Made by a program: the position numbers and the translations under genes | Shown here: piece after piece, positions 7,225-15,565 of the stretch | Numbering within the stretch: the first letter of the stretch is position 1 | Layout of the letters: every line of letters starts with the position of its first letter | The notes under the pieces: model-generated | Databases searched by the model: none | Told to the model about the DNA's origin: nothing | Seen by the model: the letters and a program-made list of their open reading frames with translations, nothing else | Assembly: GCA_029203165.1 (NCBI GenBank) | Contig: CP119308.1 | Location: forward strand, 124,001 to 188,000 | DNA from: Candidatus Microbacterium colombiense | GTDB taxonomy: Bacteria > Actinomycetota > Actinomycetes > Actinomycetales > Microbacteriaceae | Direction: 5' to 3' | DNA length: 64,000 bases

Positions 7225-8445
7225 TCAGGCCCGCACGACCTCGTCCGGCAGCGGTGAGGCGCCGACAGTGGCGGGCAGACTCCCGAACGCCTGAGCGAGG
7301 TCGGCGATCAGATCATCGGCGTTCTCGAGGCCGATCGAGAGGCGCAGCACGTCAGCAGCAGGGCGCGCCTCGGGCGGGACGGGCCGGTGGGTCAGCGCGG
7401 CGGGATGCTGGATCAGCGAGTCCACTCCCCCGAGCGAGACCGCGTGGGTGAACAGCCGGGTCGCCGTCGTGATCTCGGTTGCCGCGGCGAAGCCGCCCCG
7501 CATGCGCATCGCGATCATGGCGCCGGTGCCACGCATCTGCCGGTCGAGGATGCCGTGCGGGTCGCCGTCGAGTCCGGGGTAGAAGACCTCGTCGACCTCC
7601 GGCCGGTCGATCAGCCACTGCACGATCCGGCGCGCGTTCTCCTGCTGCTGCCGCATCCGTACCGGCAGGGTCGTGAGGCCGCGGTGCAGCAGGTACGCGC
7701 CGAGTGGATGCAGCAGTCCGCCCGTCACCGCCCGCACACGGCGCAGGGCTTCGGCGGTCTGCTCGCTGCAGGCCACGACGCCGGCGATCACGTCGCCGTG
7801 CCCTCCGAGATACTTCGTGGCGCTGTGCAGCGACATCGCGGCGCCCAGATCGATCGGGTTCTGCAGCACCGGCGTCGCGAACGTGTTGTCGACGACAACG
7901 GGCACGGTGCCCGCCTGCCGCACGACATCGGCGATGTCGACGAGCTCGAGGGTGGGATTCGCCGGCGTCTCGAGCACCACGAGCCCCGTGTCGGGACGGA
8001 TGCTGCGCGCCACCTCATCCGGGTGGCAGTAGGTCGTCTGGACGCCGAGCAGACCGGAGCCGAGCAGGTGGTCGGTGCCCCCGTACAGCGGACGGACGGC
8101 GACGACGTGCCGGAGCCCCGTCGCACCCGTGTGCGCGAGGATCACCGCGGTCATCGCGGCCATGCCCGAGGCGAACGCCACGGATGCCTCGGCTTGCTCG
8201 AGCTCAGCCAGCGCATCCTCGAAGCGCGCGACCGTCGGGTTCCAGAGGCGTGCGTAGACCATGCTGCCGTCAGCGGGCGGACGGCCGCCGGTCGCCATCG
8301 CCTCGTACGAGTCGCCGCCGCGTTCGATGTCGGGCAGTGGGTTCGTCGTCGAGAGGTCGATCGGGAGCGCGTGGACTCCGAGCCCTTCGAGGTCGGAACG
8401 GCCGCTGTGCACGGCGACGGTGTCAGGATGCAGCGGTGCAGTCAT
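7225..8445 (-). CDS. Cys/Met metabolism PLP-dependent trans-sulfuration enzyme
   Basis: A 406-residue fold-type I PLP enzyme of the cystathionine gamma-synthase/gamma-lyase/methionine gamma-lyase family. The Schiff-base lysine is Lys211 in SLHSATKYLGGHGD; YARLWNPTVARFEDALAELE and ETPANPTLELVDI are family segments. Divergence from an Lrp regulator 112 bases away suggests amino-acid-responsive control and favours a degradative role (methionine or cystathionine gamma-lyase), but sequence alone does not separate the activities. Confidence 0.88.
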   Translation of the reverse strand: MTAPLHPDTVAVHSGRSDLEGLGVHALPIDLSTTNPLPDIERGGDSYEAMATGGRPPADGSMVYARLWNPTVARFEDALAELEQAEASVAFASGMAAMTAVILAHTGATGLRHVVAVRPLYGGTDHLLGSGLLGVQTTYCHPDEVARSIRPDTGLVVLETPANPTLELVDIADVVRQAGTVPVVVDNTFATPVLQNPIDLGAAMSLHSATKYLGGHGDVIAGVVACSEQTAEALRRVRAVTGGLLHPLGAYLLHRGLTTLPVRMRQQQENARRIVQWLIDRPEVDEVFYPGLDGDPHGILDRQMRGTGAMIAMRMRGGFAAATEITTATRLFTHAVSLGGVDSLIQHPAALTHRPVPPEARPAADVLRLSIGLENADDLIADLAQAFGSLPATVGASPLPDEVVRA

Positions 8446-8557
8446 GCTTCCACGTTGCCTGAATCACGGGAATATTGCCTCTGAACGACAGCATCCACCA
8501 GTTCTTAGGCCTGATTCGCTATTCTGAGCAATGATCGGCCGCACGAAAGGACCACTG

Positions 8558-9034
8558 TTGCCCAAAGCACAAGGCTCCCCGCTCGACGAGATCGACCTGG
8601 AACTGCTCGCCGTGCTCACACGCGACGCCGACATCACCAACAAGGCACTCGCCCATCGCCTGAACCTCGCCGAGTCGACCTGCGCGCACCGGGTACGTTC
8701 GCTGCGCGAGCGCGGCATCATCCGCGACACCCGCATCCGCCTCGATGAGGCCGCCGTCGGCTTCCCGCTGCAGGCGATCATCAAGGTACGTCTCGCCAAC
8801 CACACGGGGCAGAAGGTCACGGCGCTGTTCGACGCACTGGCGAGCATCCCCCGCGCGCTGCAGGTGTTCCACGTCGCCGGCGTCGACGACTTCCTCGTGC
8901 ACGTGGCCGTGGAGGACGCGACGGCGCTGCGTGACATCGTGCTCGAACACATCACGATCCATCCGGTCGTGCGCGGCACCGAGACGCAGCTCGTCTTCGA
9001 ACTGCGCGACGGCGTAGGCCTGCTCACACGCTGA
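8558..9034 (+). CDS. Lrp/AsnC-family regulator
   Basis: About 158 residues: winged helix-turn-helix (LDEIDLELLAVLTRDADITNKALAHRLNLAESTCAHRVRSLRERG, about 9-52) then an alpha-beta RAM effector domain. TTG 8558 is preferred because GAAAGGA (8545-8551) lies six bases ahead; an in-frame ATG at 8531 would add nine residues and lacks such a site. It is divergent from the trans-sulfuration gene and is probably its local regulator. TATTCT at about 8520-8525 is a possible -10. Confidence 0.87.
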   Translation: MPKAQGSPLDEIDLELLAVLTRDADITNKALAHRLNLAESTCAHRVRSLRERGIIRDTRIRLDEAAVGFPLQAIIKVRLANHTGQKVTALFDALASIPRALQVFHVAGVDDFLVHVAVEDATALRDIVLEHITIHPVVRGTETQLVFELRDGVGLLTR

Positions 9035-9036
9035 GC

Positions 9037-9134
9037 GTTCACAACTCCTCAAGACCGTGCCGCGCACGACGACCGGCAACCGGGATTCCGACCGCGGGCG
9101 GGCGAGGCGAGCAGGTTCTTGAGGAGTTGTGAAC
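9037..9134. repeat. Intergenic inverted repeat, GTTCACAACTCCTCA family, copy 1
   Basis: GTTCACAACTCCTCAAGA (9037-9054) and its exact 18-base complement (9117-9134) flank a 62-base spacer. It starts 2 bases after the Lrp gene and ends 15 bases before the stop of the convergent gene. A second copy with the same arms and an unrelated spacer is at 49153-49238. Confidence 0.88.
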
Positions 9135-9149
9135 CGCCGACGCAGGAGA

Positions 9150-9578
9150 TCAGGGCGTCGAGACGACCGCGATCGTTGATGTCGCCGTCGCCGGCATCCG
9201 CATCTGCGCCATCGGCGACACCGGTGCAGGCGCCGACACGGGCGCTGCAGCCGACACCGGAACCGCAGCCGACCGACGCGACGGCCGCCCGCCGTCGGCG
9301 ACCGCGATGATGGCTCGCACCACTCCGCCGAGGATCAGCATCGCGGCGAGCGCCGCGCCCGAGGCGATCAACGGCAGCCACTGATTGGCGAAGGAGGCCG
9401 TGAAGCTCATCAAGGCGAACGGGATCCACAGCCCGACCGCGCCGCCGCTGAGCCCCCCGGCTCCACGCATGATCGCGACCCCCGCCACGATCGCACACAC
9501 GGCGGCGAGCGCCGCCCCGATGATGCCCATCGGCACCATCACGGCCGCCAATCCGTTGGCAACTCCCAATGTCGACAT
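9150..9578 (-). CDS. Hypothetical membrane protein
   Basis: A 142-residue protein with about four hydrophobic helices in residues 1-95 (first: LGVANGLAAVMVPMGIIGAA) and a hydrophilic Ala/Pro/Val-rich tail. Start ATG 9578 has a G-rich run a few bases upstream. No family is recognised. It converges with the Lrp gene across an inverted repeat. Confidence 0.7.
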   Translation of the reverse strand: MSTLGVANGLAAVMVPMGIIGAALAAVCAIVAGVAIMRGAGGLSGGAVGLWIPFALMSFTASFANQWLPLIASGAALAAMLILGGVVRAIIAVADGGRPSRRSAAVPVSAAAPVSAPAPVSPMAQMRMPATATSTIAVVSTP

Positions 9579-9741
9579 CTTGACCCCCCGGTCTGCGGAA
9601 CATCCGCTGGTTCCACATTAGGAAAGTGTCGACGAAAGCCCATCCGTCTCAGGTGCGATTCGCGTCATCCTGCAGGAGGATATTGATACTCCGCGAGCGC
9701 AGCCCGATCCGGGGTCGATCGGGCCCGATCGAACGGCCGGA

Positions 9742-11238
9742 TCAGCGCCGCGTGCGGCTCTTCGGTCGGGTCAGCATCAGTCGGCGAAGCCGCGACGACC
9801 GCGCGACCGCGATGGGCTGCGTGACCACCGCATCGACCACCATGGAACCGTCGCTCGGTCCGACGATCGCGATGGCCGAGGTCTCGGTCGCGTCGATCGG
9901 GTCGACCGGCATGCGCCCGAGCGCCCGGTGCGCGCGGATGTACGCCGGCACCAACAGCACGATCGCTCCGACCCACGCCAGCGGGTTGCTGAGCGCGACC
10001 CCGGTGAAGCCGATCATCGCCCCGAGCGCCACGGCCGCGACCACGCGCATCACGAGTTCGATCACGCCGGTCACGGTCGGCACGAGCGTGTGGCCCAGCC
10101 CCTGCAGCGCGCCACGGAGCACGAACAGCATGCCGAGCGCCCAGTAGCCGCATCCGTTCACGATCAGCATGAGGTGGGCGAGATCGACGACCTCGTCGGA
10201 GCCTTCGCCGATGAACAGGCGCACCATCGGGGCACCGAAGGCGATGAGCAGACCGCCGAGCACGATGCCGGCGGCGATGGCCATCCAGGTCGCCTCGACC
10301 ACACCACGGCGGATGCGATCGGGTCGACGTCCGCCGTGGTTCTGCGCGGCGTACATCGACACCGCCAGTCCGAGCGAGGAGAGCAGCGCGACGGCGAGGC
10401 TGTCGACGCGCGATGCGGTCGTGTAGGCCGCGACGGCCTCGGCGCCCAGAGTGTTGAGCGCGACCTGCACGGTCAGCGTGCCGATCGCGATGATCGAGGC
10501 CTGGAAGCCCATCGGCAGACCGAGGCGCAGGTGCTCGGAGATGTCGGCGCGTGTGACGCGCCAGTCCGCCCGACGCAGGTGCAGCATCGGCAGGCGGCGG
10601 CGCACGAACTCGAGGCACAGCGCCACTGAGACGGCCTGCGCGATCACCGTCGCGAGCGCCGCGCCAGCCACACCCCATGCGAGCGGGCCGACCATGAGCA
10701 CGACCAGCCCCACGTTCAGCGCGCACGACACGGTGAGGAACACGAGCGGCGTGCGGGAGTCTCCGATCGCGCGGATGATCGCCGACAGGTAGTTGAAGAA
10801 CATCGTCGCGCCCGCGCCGAGGAAGCTGATCTGCGTGAAGACCGTGGCATCGGCCATGAGCTCGGGCGGCGTCTGCAGCAGGGCGAGCAGCGGCGCGGCG
10901 ATCAGCGGCGCGACCACCGTCAGCACGACGCTCGTGATGCCCGTCAGGATCACCCCGGTCGCGACGGACCGGCGCACCGCGGCATCGTCGCGCGCGCCGA
11001 ACGCCTGGGCGATCGGGATCGCGAACCCACTGGTCAGACCCCAGGCGAAGCCGAGCAGCAGGAAGAGCAGTGCGCCGGTCGCGCCGACGGCCGCGAGGGC
11101 GTCGACGCCGAGGTGGCGGCCGACGACGATGGCGTCGGCGAACTGGTACAGCTGCTGCACGACGTTGCCGAGCAGCAGGGGGATGGAGAAGGCAAGGATG
11201 ACACGCCACGGGCGGCCCGTGGTGAGGGAGGTGGCCAT
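9742..11238 (-). CDS. MATE-family efflux transporter
   Basis: A 498-residue multidrug and toxin extrusion antiporter with about twelve transmembrane helices. The first helix, WRVILAFSIPLLLGNVVQQLYQFADAIVVGRHLG, is characteristic of the DinF/NorM group. It is expected to export cationic compounds in exchange for Na+ or H+. ATG 11238 places the start just before helix 1; no Shine-Dalgarno sequence is visible (a pyrimidine-rich stretch precedes it), so translation may be leaderless. The last 50 residues form a basic cytoplasmic tail. Confidence 0.9.
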   Translation of the reverse strand: MATSLTTGRPWRVILAFSIPLLLGNVVQQLYQFADAIVVGRHLGVDALAAVGATGALLFLLLGFAWGLTSGFAIPIAQAFGARDDAAVRRSVATGVILTGITSVVLTVVAPLIAAPLLALLQTPPELMADATVFTQISFLGAGATMFFNYLSAIIRAIGDSRTPLVFLTVSCALNVGLVVLMVGPLAWGVAGAALATVIAQAVSVALCLEFVRRRLPMLHLRRADWRVTRADISEHLRLGLPMGFQASIIAIGTLTVQVALNTLGAEAVAAYTTASRVDSLAVALLSSLGLAVSMYAAQNHGGRRPDRIRRGVVEATWMAIAAGIVLGGLLIAFGAPMVRLFIGEGSDEVVDLAHLMLIVNGCGYWALGMLFVLRGALQGLGHTLVPTVTGVIELVMRVVAAVALGAMIGFTGVALSNPLAWVGAIVLLVPAYIRAHRALGRMPVDPIDATETSAIAIVGPSDGSMVVDAVVTQPIAVARSSRLRRLMLTRPKSRTRR

Positions 11239-11436
11239 GAGGAGGAGCTCGCAGGACTGGAGTGCGGATCGGGGGAGGCTCCAGCCTATCGAATCGATTC
11301 GGCACCTGTCATCCATTGGCGCCTCCGGTAGCCCGGCTGAGGGGGCACACCAGGCCCTCCCTCTTCGTGCGCACCGCGCGTAGCGTCGCACTAACGGCGC
11401 CACCGATCACATCGGCGCTCCACGAAAGGACGAACC

Positions 11437-12423
11437 ATGCACACGCGCACACTCGGGCAGGGCCTCCAGGTCTCGGCGATCGGACTCGGCGCCATGGGCA
11501 TGTCGCAGAGCTACGGACCGAACCCCGGGAGCCGCGACGACATGATCTCCGTGCTGCGCTCCGCCCCCGAGCACGGCGTCACCTTCTTCGACACCGCGGA
11601 GGTCTACGGCCCCTACGTGAACGAGGAGCTCGTCGGGGAGGCGCTGGCTCCGATCCGCGACGAGGTCGTCATCGCGACGAAGTTCGGATGGCGCATCGAA
11701 GACGGCAAGAGTGTCGGGCTCAACAGCAGGCCCGATCAGATCCGGCGCGTGGCAGAGGCATCGCTGCGAAGCCTGCGCACCGACGTGATCGACCTCTTCT
11801 ACCAGCACCGCGTCGATCCGGAGGTTCCGATCGAAGACGTCGCCGGCACGGTCGCCGAGCTCGTCCGTGAGGGCAAGGTGCGCCATCTCGGACTCTCCGA
11901 GGCGTCATCCGAGACGATCCGCCGCGCCCATGCGGTGCATCCGGTGACGGCGTTGCAGAGCGAGTACTCGCTGTGGACGCGCGATCCCGAGACGCAGATC
12001 CTGCCGACGCTCGCCGAACTCGGCATCGGATTCGTGCCGTTCAGCCCGCTCGGGAAGGGCTTCCTGACCGGCACCGTCGGCGCCTCCACGGACTTCGCCG
12101 CGGGCGACATCCGCTCCACCATCCCGCGTTTCGCCACCGAGAACCGCGAAGCGAACCAGGCATTGGTCGACCACGTCGCCGCGCTCGCGACCGCGAAGGG
12201 CGCGACGCCGGGCCAGATCGCGCTCGCCTGGCTGCTCGCCCGTCAGCCCTGGATCGTGCCGATCCCCGGAACGCGACGCACCTCCCGCATCGCCGAGAAC
12301 GCCGCCAGTACCCAGGTCGCCCTGTCCGCCGACGAGGTCGACGATCTCTCCGCACTCGCGACCCGCGTGGGCGTCGCCGGCGATCGGTACAACCCCCAGC
12401 AGATGTCCTTCGTCGACCGCTGA
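11437..12423 (+). CDS. Aldo/keto reductase
   Basis: A 328-residue (beta/alpha)8 NADPH-dependent oxidoreductase. The catalytic tetrad is present: Asp52 and Tyr57 in FDTAEVYG, Lys82 in ATKFGW and His124 in YQHRVD. The set resembles the AKR13/YajO group that reduces aldehydes. ATG 11437 follows GAAAGGA. Its physiological substrate is unknown. Confidence 0.92.
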   Translation: MHTRTLGQGLQVSAIGLGAMGMSQSYGPNPGSRDDMISVLRSAPEHGVTFFDTAEVYGPYVNEELVGEALAPIRDEVVIATKFGWRIEDGKSVGLNSRPDQIRRVAEASLRSLRTDVIDLFYQHRVDPEVPIEDVAGTVAELVREGKVRHLGLSEASSETIRRAHAVHPVTALQSEYSLWTRDPETQILPTLAELGIGFVPFSPLGKGFLTGTVGASTDFAAGDIRSTIPRFATENREANQALVDHVAALATAKGATPGQIALAWLLARQPWIVPIPGTRRTSRIAENAASTQVALSADEVDDLSALATRVGVAGDRYNPQQMSFVDR

Positions 12424-12439
12424 GCGCTCCAGCCCCCAC

Positions 12440-12497
12440 CTCCCGTCGCGATATGACAGCACAGATGCGTGAATAGGCTGCCATATCGCGACGGGAG
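12440..12497. repeat. Intergenic inverted repeat, GTCGCGATATG family, copy 1
   Basis: CTCCCGTCGCGATATG (12440-12455) pairs exactly with CATATCGCGACGGGAG (12482-12497); one mismatch and four more pairs extend each arm to 21 bases around a 16-base loop. The loop-right arm (GCGTGAATAGGCTGCC) is shared with copy 2 at 13247-13294. The two copies flank the YigZ gene. Confidence 0.88.
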
Positions 12498-12547
12498 CAG
12501 GGGGACGGGCGGGGTGTGGAGGCGGCCGTGCGGGCTACCGTGGGGGG

Positions 12548-13192
12548 ATGAGTGCGCGCGTGTACCCCGCGACGATCGCGGATGCCGTGGAGCACGAGAT
12601 CGTGATCCGCAAGTCGCGGTTCCTCACCCTGGTCGCGCCGGTCGGCTCCGTCGATGAGGCGGATGCGGTGATCGCCGGCATCCGCAAGCGCGCCTGGGAT
12701 GCGAATCACAACTGCACCGCGATGATCACCGGACTGCTCGGGGATCAGGCACGTTCCTCCGACGACGGGGAGCCCTCGGGCACCGCGGGCGTGCCCATGC
12801 TCGAAGTGCTGCGCCGGCGGGAGCTGACCGATGTCGTCGCGGTCGTCACCCGCTACTTCGGCGGCGTGAAGCTCGGCGCGGGTGGCCTCGTGCGCGCGTA
12901 CTCCACGGCCGTCTCCGAGACACTCGACCTCACCGCCCTCGTGCACCGCAAGGCCCTCACGCAGATGACGATCGACGTCTCCCACGCGGATGCCGGACGC
13001 TACGACAATCTGCTGCGGGACTGGGTCGGCCACCACGGCGCGGCCCTCGGCGAGCCGAGCTACGGCCGCCTCGCGAGGCTGGAGCTGTGGGTGCCCGCGC
13101 CGGAGATCGCCCGCCTCACGGCCGACCTCGCCGCAGCATCCGCCGGCACCGTCATGCCCGCCGTCGGAGCCGAACGCATCGTCGACGTCTGA
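12548..13192 (+). CDS. YigZ/IMPACT-family protein
   Basis: A 214-residue protein with the two hallmarks of the UPF0029/IMPACT family: DDGEPSGTAGVPML (72-85) and TRYFGGVKLGAGGLVRAYS (101-119), followed by the DUF1949 C-terminal domain. The family is linked to translation and stress control (yeast YIH1, E. coli YigZ), with no defined reaction. Monocistronic, flanked by two copies of one inverted repeat. Confidence 0.93.
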   Translation: MSARVYPATIADAVEHEIVIRKSRFLTLVAPVGSVDEADAVIAGIRKRAWDANHNCTAMITGLLGDQARSSDDGEPSGTAGVPMLEVLRRRELTDVVAVVTRYFGGVKLGAGGLVRAYSTAVSETLDLTALVHRKALTQMTIDVSHADAGRYDNLLRDWVGHHGAALGEPSYGRLARLELWVPAPEIARLTADLAAASAGTVMPAVGAERIVDV

Positions 13193-13246
13193 GCCCCGCC
13201 GCCCTGCCCCCGCCCCGTGAGCCGGCAACCCCCTACCCCTGCTCCG

Positions 13247-13294
13247 GTCGCGATATGACACCCAAGACGCGCGAATAGGCTGCCATATCGCGAC
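13247..13294. repeat. Intergenic inverted repeat, GTCGCGATATG family, copy 2
   Basis: GTCGCGATATG (13247-13257) pairs with CATATCGCGAC (13284-13294). The segment from GCGCGAATAGG through CGCGACGGGA matches copy 1 at all but one position. It lies downstream of YigZ. Confidence 0.85.
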
Positions 13295-13369
13295 GGGAAC
13301 AGTGGGGTGCCGGGGGAAAGCACAAGCGACGGCGGATACGCTGGGTGTCCGCGCCCTGAAAGGAGAGCG

Positions 13370-14296
13370 ATGTTCGACAGCCCGCTCTCCGCGTCGGCGT
13401 ACGAGATCCTCGAGGTCGACCCCGCGGTCGACGACGCCGAACTGCGCCGCGCGTACCGATTGCGGCTGCGCCAGACGCACCCCGACACCGGCGGCGATGC
13501 GGCGATCTTCATCCAGGTGCAGCGAGCGTGGGAACTGGTCGGCACCGCCGAGGCCCGCGCGTCGTACGACCGCCGCAGCGGCGTCGCCTCGGGCACGACG
13601 ACCGAGAGCACGTGGAGCGGATGGCGTCCGACCGCCGCCCGCGCCGACACCCGTCCCCGCGCCCGCTCCTACGGGCATCCGGGCGGCTGGCGTCGTGAGC
13701 GCTACCTGGTGCTGATCCGCGAGTGGGCGGGCCGCGGCGTCGATGTTCCCGATCCGTACGACCCGGCGCTCGTGCGGTCCGCTCCGCGGGAACTGCGCCG
13801 CATGCTCGCCGACGCCCTCGCCGAAGAGGCGACCGCGCGCACGGTCTCCGACCTGGGCATGGGTTTCACGGTGTGGCACGACGTGGCCGCAGGCGCGGAT
13901 GCCGACGACAAGCTCGACCACGTGGTGCTCAGCCCGTCGGGTCTCTACGGGATCATGTCGGAGGACTTCGGCGGGGTGGTGGGCTTCCGCCGCGGTGAGA
14001 TCACCGGTCCGAGCCTGGGCACTCGCGCCCCCGTGACCGCCACGCACGCGCGCATGCGTGCCGTCGCGAAGGCCGCCAAGGTGCGGTTCGGCGGAGCGAT
14101 CATCGTGCTGCCGGATGACGACCTTGCACAGCCCGTGACACCCCTCGGCAGCAGCCGCGGGGTTCCCGTCGTGGTGGTGCGTCGCAGCGCGCTCGCGATG
14201 GTGCTGCGTCAGGGTGGGACGGGTGCTCGACCGATCGGCGGCAACGAGCTCTTCGACGTGCGCACCCGCCTGCAGCAGACCGTCCGTTTCGTCTGA
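13370..14296 (+). CDS. J-domain protein with a NERD-like C-terminal region
   Basis: A 308-residue protein. Residues 8-68 form a J domain with the HPD motif at 37-39 (RQTHPDTGGD), which stimulates DnaK ATPase. After an Arg/Thr-rich linker, about 170-230 contains LDHVVLSPSGLYGIMSEDFGG, resembling the core of nuclease-related (NERD) domains (xDHVVxGPxGVFxIxxKxxxG), but the catalytic Lys position is not obvious. It is not a classical DnaJ: no G/F region or zinc domain. ATG 13370 follows AAAGGAGAG. Client and function unknown. Confidence 0.78.
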   Translation: MFDSPLSASAYEILEVDPAVDDAELRRAYRLRLRQTHPDTGGDAAIFIQVQRAWELVGTAEARASYDRRSGVASGTTTESTWSGWRPTAARADTRPRARSYGHPGGWRRERYLVLIREWAGRGVDVPDPYDPALVRSAPRELRRMLADALAEEATARTVSDLGMGFTVWHDVAAGADADDKLDHVVLSPSGLYGIMSEDFGGVVGFRRGEITGPSLGTRAPVTATHARMRAVAKAAKVRFGGAIIVLPDDDLAQPVTPLGSSRGVPVVVVRRSALAMVLRQGGTGARPIGGNELFDVRTRLQQTVRFV

Positions 14297-14363
14297 GCCG
14301 TTTTTTCGTCTGAGCCGCTTCGTCTGAGCCGCTTCGTCTGCGCACGGCCGTCTGCGCACGGCC
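14288..14363. repeat. Short tandem repeats after the J-domain gene
   Basis: TTCGTCTGAGCCG occurs at 14288-14300, 14305-14317 and 14319-14331, with a partial fourth. It runs directly into two copies of GTCTGCGCACGGCC (14336-14349 and 14350-14363). The second pair keeps an exact 14-base period. The first unit includes the stop codon of the J-domain gene, and a T6 run separates copies one and two. Confidence 0.85.
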
Positions 14364-14414
14364 GTCTTGAGCACCGCCTTCCCGGTGTCGCCCGCCAGGA
14401 GTAGCGTTCCGCGC

Positions 14415-15383
14415 ATGGCGATCTCGACCGATGTGCGTGCCTGGCTCCTCGATTCCGACCCGAGCCTGCGATGGCAGGTGGAGCGCGATCTCACCGGCGC
14501 TCCACCCGAGGTCTGGCAGGCGACGAGGGCGCGTGTGGCCACCGAGGGATTCGGCGCCGCACTACTCGAACGGCAAGACCCCGACGGGCAATGGGCCGGA
14601 GGCGCGTACTTCCCCGCCGGCTTCTTCGAGAGCGCCGAGGCCGAGGCGCCGGGTCAGCCCTGGACCGCCACGACCTGGACACTGAAGGAGCTGCGCGACA
14701 CCGGCGTGGATGCATCCGCGCTGCGGGGCACCGCCGAGAAGCTGGCCGCGAACAGCCGCTGGGAGTATGAGGATCTTCCCTACTGGGGCGGCGAGGTCGA
14801 CGTGTGCATCAACGCGTTCACGCTCGCGACCGGGGCCTGGCTCGGCGTGGACATGAGCGCGCTCGCGCGGTGGTTCGTCGACCATCGCTTGCCTGACGGC
14901 GGATGGAACTGCGAGGCCGAGGAGGGGCGGTCGACGCGCTCGTCGTTCCACTCGACCCTCAACGCGGTGCGGGAGCTCCTGGTCTACGAACAGCTCACAG
15001 GCGACGATTCGGTGAGAGACGCCCGCCATGGTGGGGAGGAGTATCTGTTGGAGCGACGACTGCTCCACCGGCTCTCGACCGGCGAGAGGGTGGGCGACTT
15101 CGTGCGGGAGTTCACGTATCCGCATCGCTACCGGTTCAGTGCGCTGACGGCGCTCGACCACTTCCGCGCGGTCTCGCTGCACGAAGGACGCCGGCCGGAT
15201 GAGCGGCTCTCCGAGGCGGTGGCGCTGGTGCGCGCGGCCCGCAGATCCGACGGAACCTGGAGCCAGGGCGCGCCGCTTCTCGGTCGCACCTGGTTCGTCG
15301 TCGACGCTCCCGAGGGAGCCCCGTCACGCTGGCTGACGCTGTTCGGAACGCGCGTTCTCGACTGGTGGGATTCCGCCCACTGA
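14415..15383 (+). CDS. Squalene-cyclase/prenyltransferase-like alpha-alpha barrel protein
   Basis: A 322-residue protein with repeated QW-like motifs (DGQWAGGAYFPAGF, LPDGGWNCEAEEG, SDGTWSQGAPLLGRTWF), as in the alpha-alpha toroids of squalene-hopene cyclases and prenyltransferases. It is half the length of a real cyclase and lacks the DxDD acid motif, so terpene cyclisation is unlikely. ATG 14415 is chosen because homology begins at ISTDVRAWLLDSDPSLRWQVERDL. Cytoplasmic; function unknown. Confidence 0.75.
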   Translation: MAISTDVRAWLLDSDPSLRWQVERDLTGAPPEVWQATRARVATEGFGAALLERQDPDGQWAGGAYFPAGFFESAEAEAPGQPWTATTWTLKELRDTGVDASALRGTAEKLAANSRWEYEDLPYWGGEVDVCINAFTLATGAWLGVDMSALARWFVDHRLPDGGWNCEAEEGRSTRSSFHSTLNAVRELLVYEQLTGDDSVRDARHGGEEYLLERRLLHRLSTGERVGDFVREFTYPHRYRFSALTALDHFRAVSLHEGRRPDERLSEAVALVRAARRSDGTWSQGAPLLGRTWFVVDAPEGAPSRWLTLFGTRVLDWWDSAH

Positions 15384-15487
15384 CGGCCTCACCGGCCGCC
15401 GCACGCCTCCTCACACGCTGACCGCACGCCGCCCGATCGCCGGCCGGATGCTGATTCCCCCACACCTGGGGAACCTCCGCCACCCCG

Positions 15488-15517
15488 TTGACAGGCTCAA
15501 TCAAACCGGTTTACACT
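15488..15517 (+). promoter_or_regulatory. Promoter with overlapping LacI-type operator
   Basis: TTGACA (15488-15493), an 18-base spacer and TACACT (15512-15517) form a good vegetative promoter. The perfect 10-base palindrome AAACCGGTTT (15503-15512) overlaps spacer and -10, the expected place and form (central CG) for a LacI-family repressor site. It lies 54 bases before the LacI gene that heads the sugar operon, so it is probably the autoregulated operon promoter. Confidence 0.85.
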
Positions 15518-15565
15518 CGCTGCCGTGCCCACCGTCGAGTGGGTCGATCCCCACGAGGAGGTGGC

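Noticed and set aside
9717..9730. GATCGGGCCCGATC palindrome near the MATE stop
   Set aside because: Short palindrome in a very GC-rich context; no second copy or clear role, so not listed as a feature.
12041..14542. 833-codon open frame on the minus strand
   Set aside because: It lies antisense to four well-supported genes and intergenic repeats; codon composition reflects the shadow of GC-rich coding. No recognisable domain.
14415..15383. A hopanoid or terpene cyclase
   Set aside because: QW-like motifs are present, but the protein is half-length and lacks the catalytic DxDD motif.
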